From Chloroflexota bacterium (GTDB lineage: Bacteria > Chloroflexota > Dehalococcoidia > Dehalococcoidales > UBA2162), in NCBI GenBank assembly GCA_016202525.1, contig JACQOM010000161.1:1-5488 (forward strand): a stretch of 5,488 bases of DNA. Reading direction: 5' to 3'. Positions 4,855-5,488 of the stretch are shown here, piece by piece. Position numbers and translations under genes: made by a program. The number at the start of each line of letters is the position of its first letter. The stretch's first letter is position 1. The notes under the pieces are model-generated. The model ran no database searches. It saw only the letters and a list, made by a program, of their open reading frames with translations, and was not told the origin of the DNA.

Positions 4855-5488
4855 CCATGGATACTTCCCGTAGTAATGTATCCCGTCCAGCCGATATTAT
4901 CGAACCTGACCTGCAGCATGTTGCCTGGGAGATTACCCGTAGCTGTAACCTGTATTGCGCTCATTGCCGGGCATCCGCCCACAAAGGCAGCTATGAAGGC
5001 GAGCTGACCACCGAGGAATGTTTCCGCGTTATCGACGAGATACTGGAGGTTGGCCGGCCGATGCTCATTCTGACCGGTGGCGAGCCTCTCCTCCGCCCCG
5101 ATGTCCTGCAGATTGCTCAGTATGGGGCTGACAAGGGTCTCAGGGTGGTCATGGGCACCAACGGGACGCTGGTCACCGCCGAGATGGCGGACAGACTGAA
5201 AGCAATTCCTGTTGCCTGTGTTGGCGTCAGCCTTGATTTTCCCACTGCCGAACGCCATGACGGTTTCCGGTGTATGGTGGGAGCTTTCGATGTAGCGATG
5301 TCCGGTATCGATAATGCCCGCCGTGCCGGTATTGATATCCAGATTAACAGCACCATTAGCAAAATGAATGTGGCTTATCTCGGTGAGCTGGTATCGCTGT
5401 CACTTCAGGCGGGGGCTAAATCGTTCCATCCGTTCTTGCTGGTGCCGACCGGCCGTGGCAAGGATTTGGAGTCGGTAGAACTGTCCCC
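4851..5488 (+). CDS. ahbD: Radical SAM heme b synthase (AhbD-like), N-terminal part, cut by window edge
   Basis: An open frame from GTG 4851 runs 212 codons off the right edge. AhbD converts two propionate side chains of Fe-coproporphyrin III to vinyl groups by oxidative decarboxylation, giving heme b. The frame shows WEITRSCNLYCAHCRASA with C32, C36 and C39 for the radical 4Fe-4S cluster, LTGGEPLLRPD (74-84) for S-adenosylmethionine binding, a GTNGTL strand, VSLDFPTAERHDGFR, QINSTISKMN and FHPFLLVPTGRG. All are typical of AhbD-type rather than generic SPASM proteins. The C-terminal auxiliary-cluster cysteines lie outside the window. The GTG overlaps the ahbC stop by four bases. An in-frame ATG at 4857 would remove two residues but is farther from the GAGGAG site. 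Directly following ahbC, it forms the terminal two-enzyme module of the siroheme-dependent route. A NirJ2-type role is the alternative. Confidence 0.83.
   Translation, partial: MTMDTSRSNVSRPADIIEPDLQHVAWEITRSCNLYCAHCRASAHKGSYEGELTTEECFRVIDEILEVGRPMLILTGGEPLLRPDVLQIAQYGADKGLRVVMGTNGTLVTAEMADRLKAIPVACVGVSLDFPTAERHDGFRCMVGAFDVAMSGIDNARRAGIDIQINSTISKMNVAYLGELVSLSLQAGAKSFHPFLLVPTGRGKDLESVELS

Noticed and set aside
4821..5258. Open frame of 145 codons on the minus strand opposite the ahbC-ahbD junction
   Set aside because: It is antisense to the well-supported radical SAM genes, and the translation resembles no family.
1..5488. CRISPR arrays, tRNA or rRNA genes, insertion sequences
   Set aside because: No regularly spaced repeats, no cloverleaf-like segment with CCA or TTCGA arm, no rRNA-like sequence and no transposase motifs were seen in either strand.

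Overview
The window most resembles an uncultured anaerobic bacterium, possibly of the Chloroflexota (Dehalococcoidia-like). That rests on the gene mix: a DinB-like paralog pair, an RsbRD-like helix-turn-helix regulator and the siroheme-dependent heme radical-SAM pair. GC content is moderate, and GTG/TTG starts with GGAG-type ribosome binding sites are common. No rRNA or other phylogenetic marker is present, so the lineage is an inference.

Left part (1-1364, minus strand): two co-directional genes 46 bases apart. The upstream one encodes a BioF2/CelD-type (FemAB-like) GNAT acyltransferase. The downstream one is the N-terminal third or so of a family 4 glycosyltransferase that runs off the left edge. 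Together they look like part of a cell-surface polysaccharide or glycoconjugate cluster.

Middle (1365-2760, plus strand): after a divergent AT-rich promoter region come two tandem paralogs of the DinB/YfiT-like four-helix superfamily (169 and 173 aa). They match at 40 of their first 80 residues by hand count. Each is preceded by nearly the same promoter-like block (TTTACT, 17-18 bases, TACAAT) and its own strong Shine-Dalgarno site, so the duplication apparently included the control region.

Right part (2761-5488, plus strand): a 271-base gap with several inverted repeats leads into a tightly coupled three-gene operon. Its genes are an excisionase/MerR-type helix-turn-helix protein with an all-helical, RsbRD-N-like C-terminal domain, then an AhbC-type radical SAM enzyme, then an AhbD-type radical SAM enzyme cut by the right edge. 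The stop and start codons overlap at both junctions. AhbC and AhbD catalyse the last two steps of the siroheme-dependent heme pathway (12,18-didecarboxysiroheme to Fe-coproporphyrin III to heme b). The most notable point in the window is that an unusual putative sensor-regulator is translationally coupled to this pair. It may control heme synthesis.
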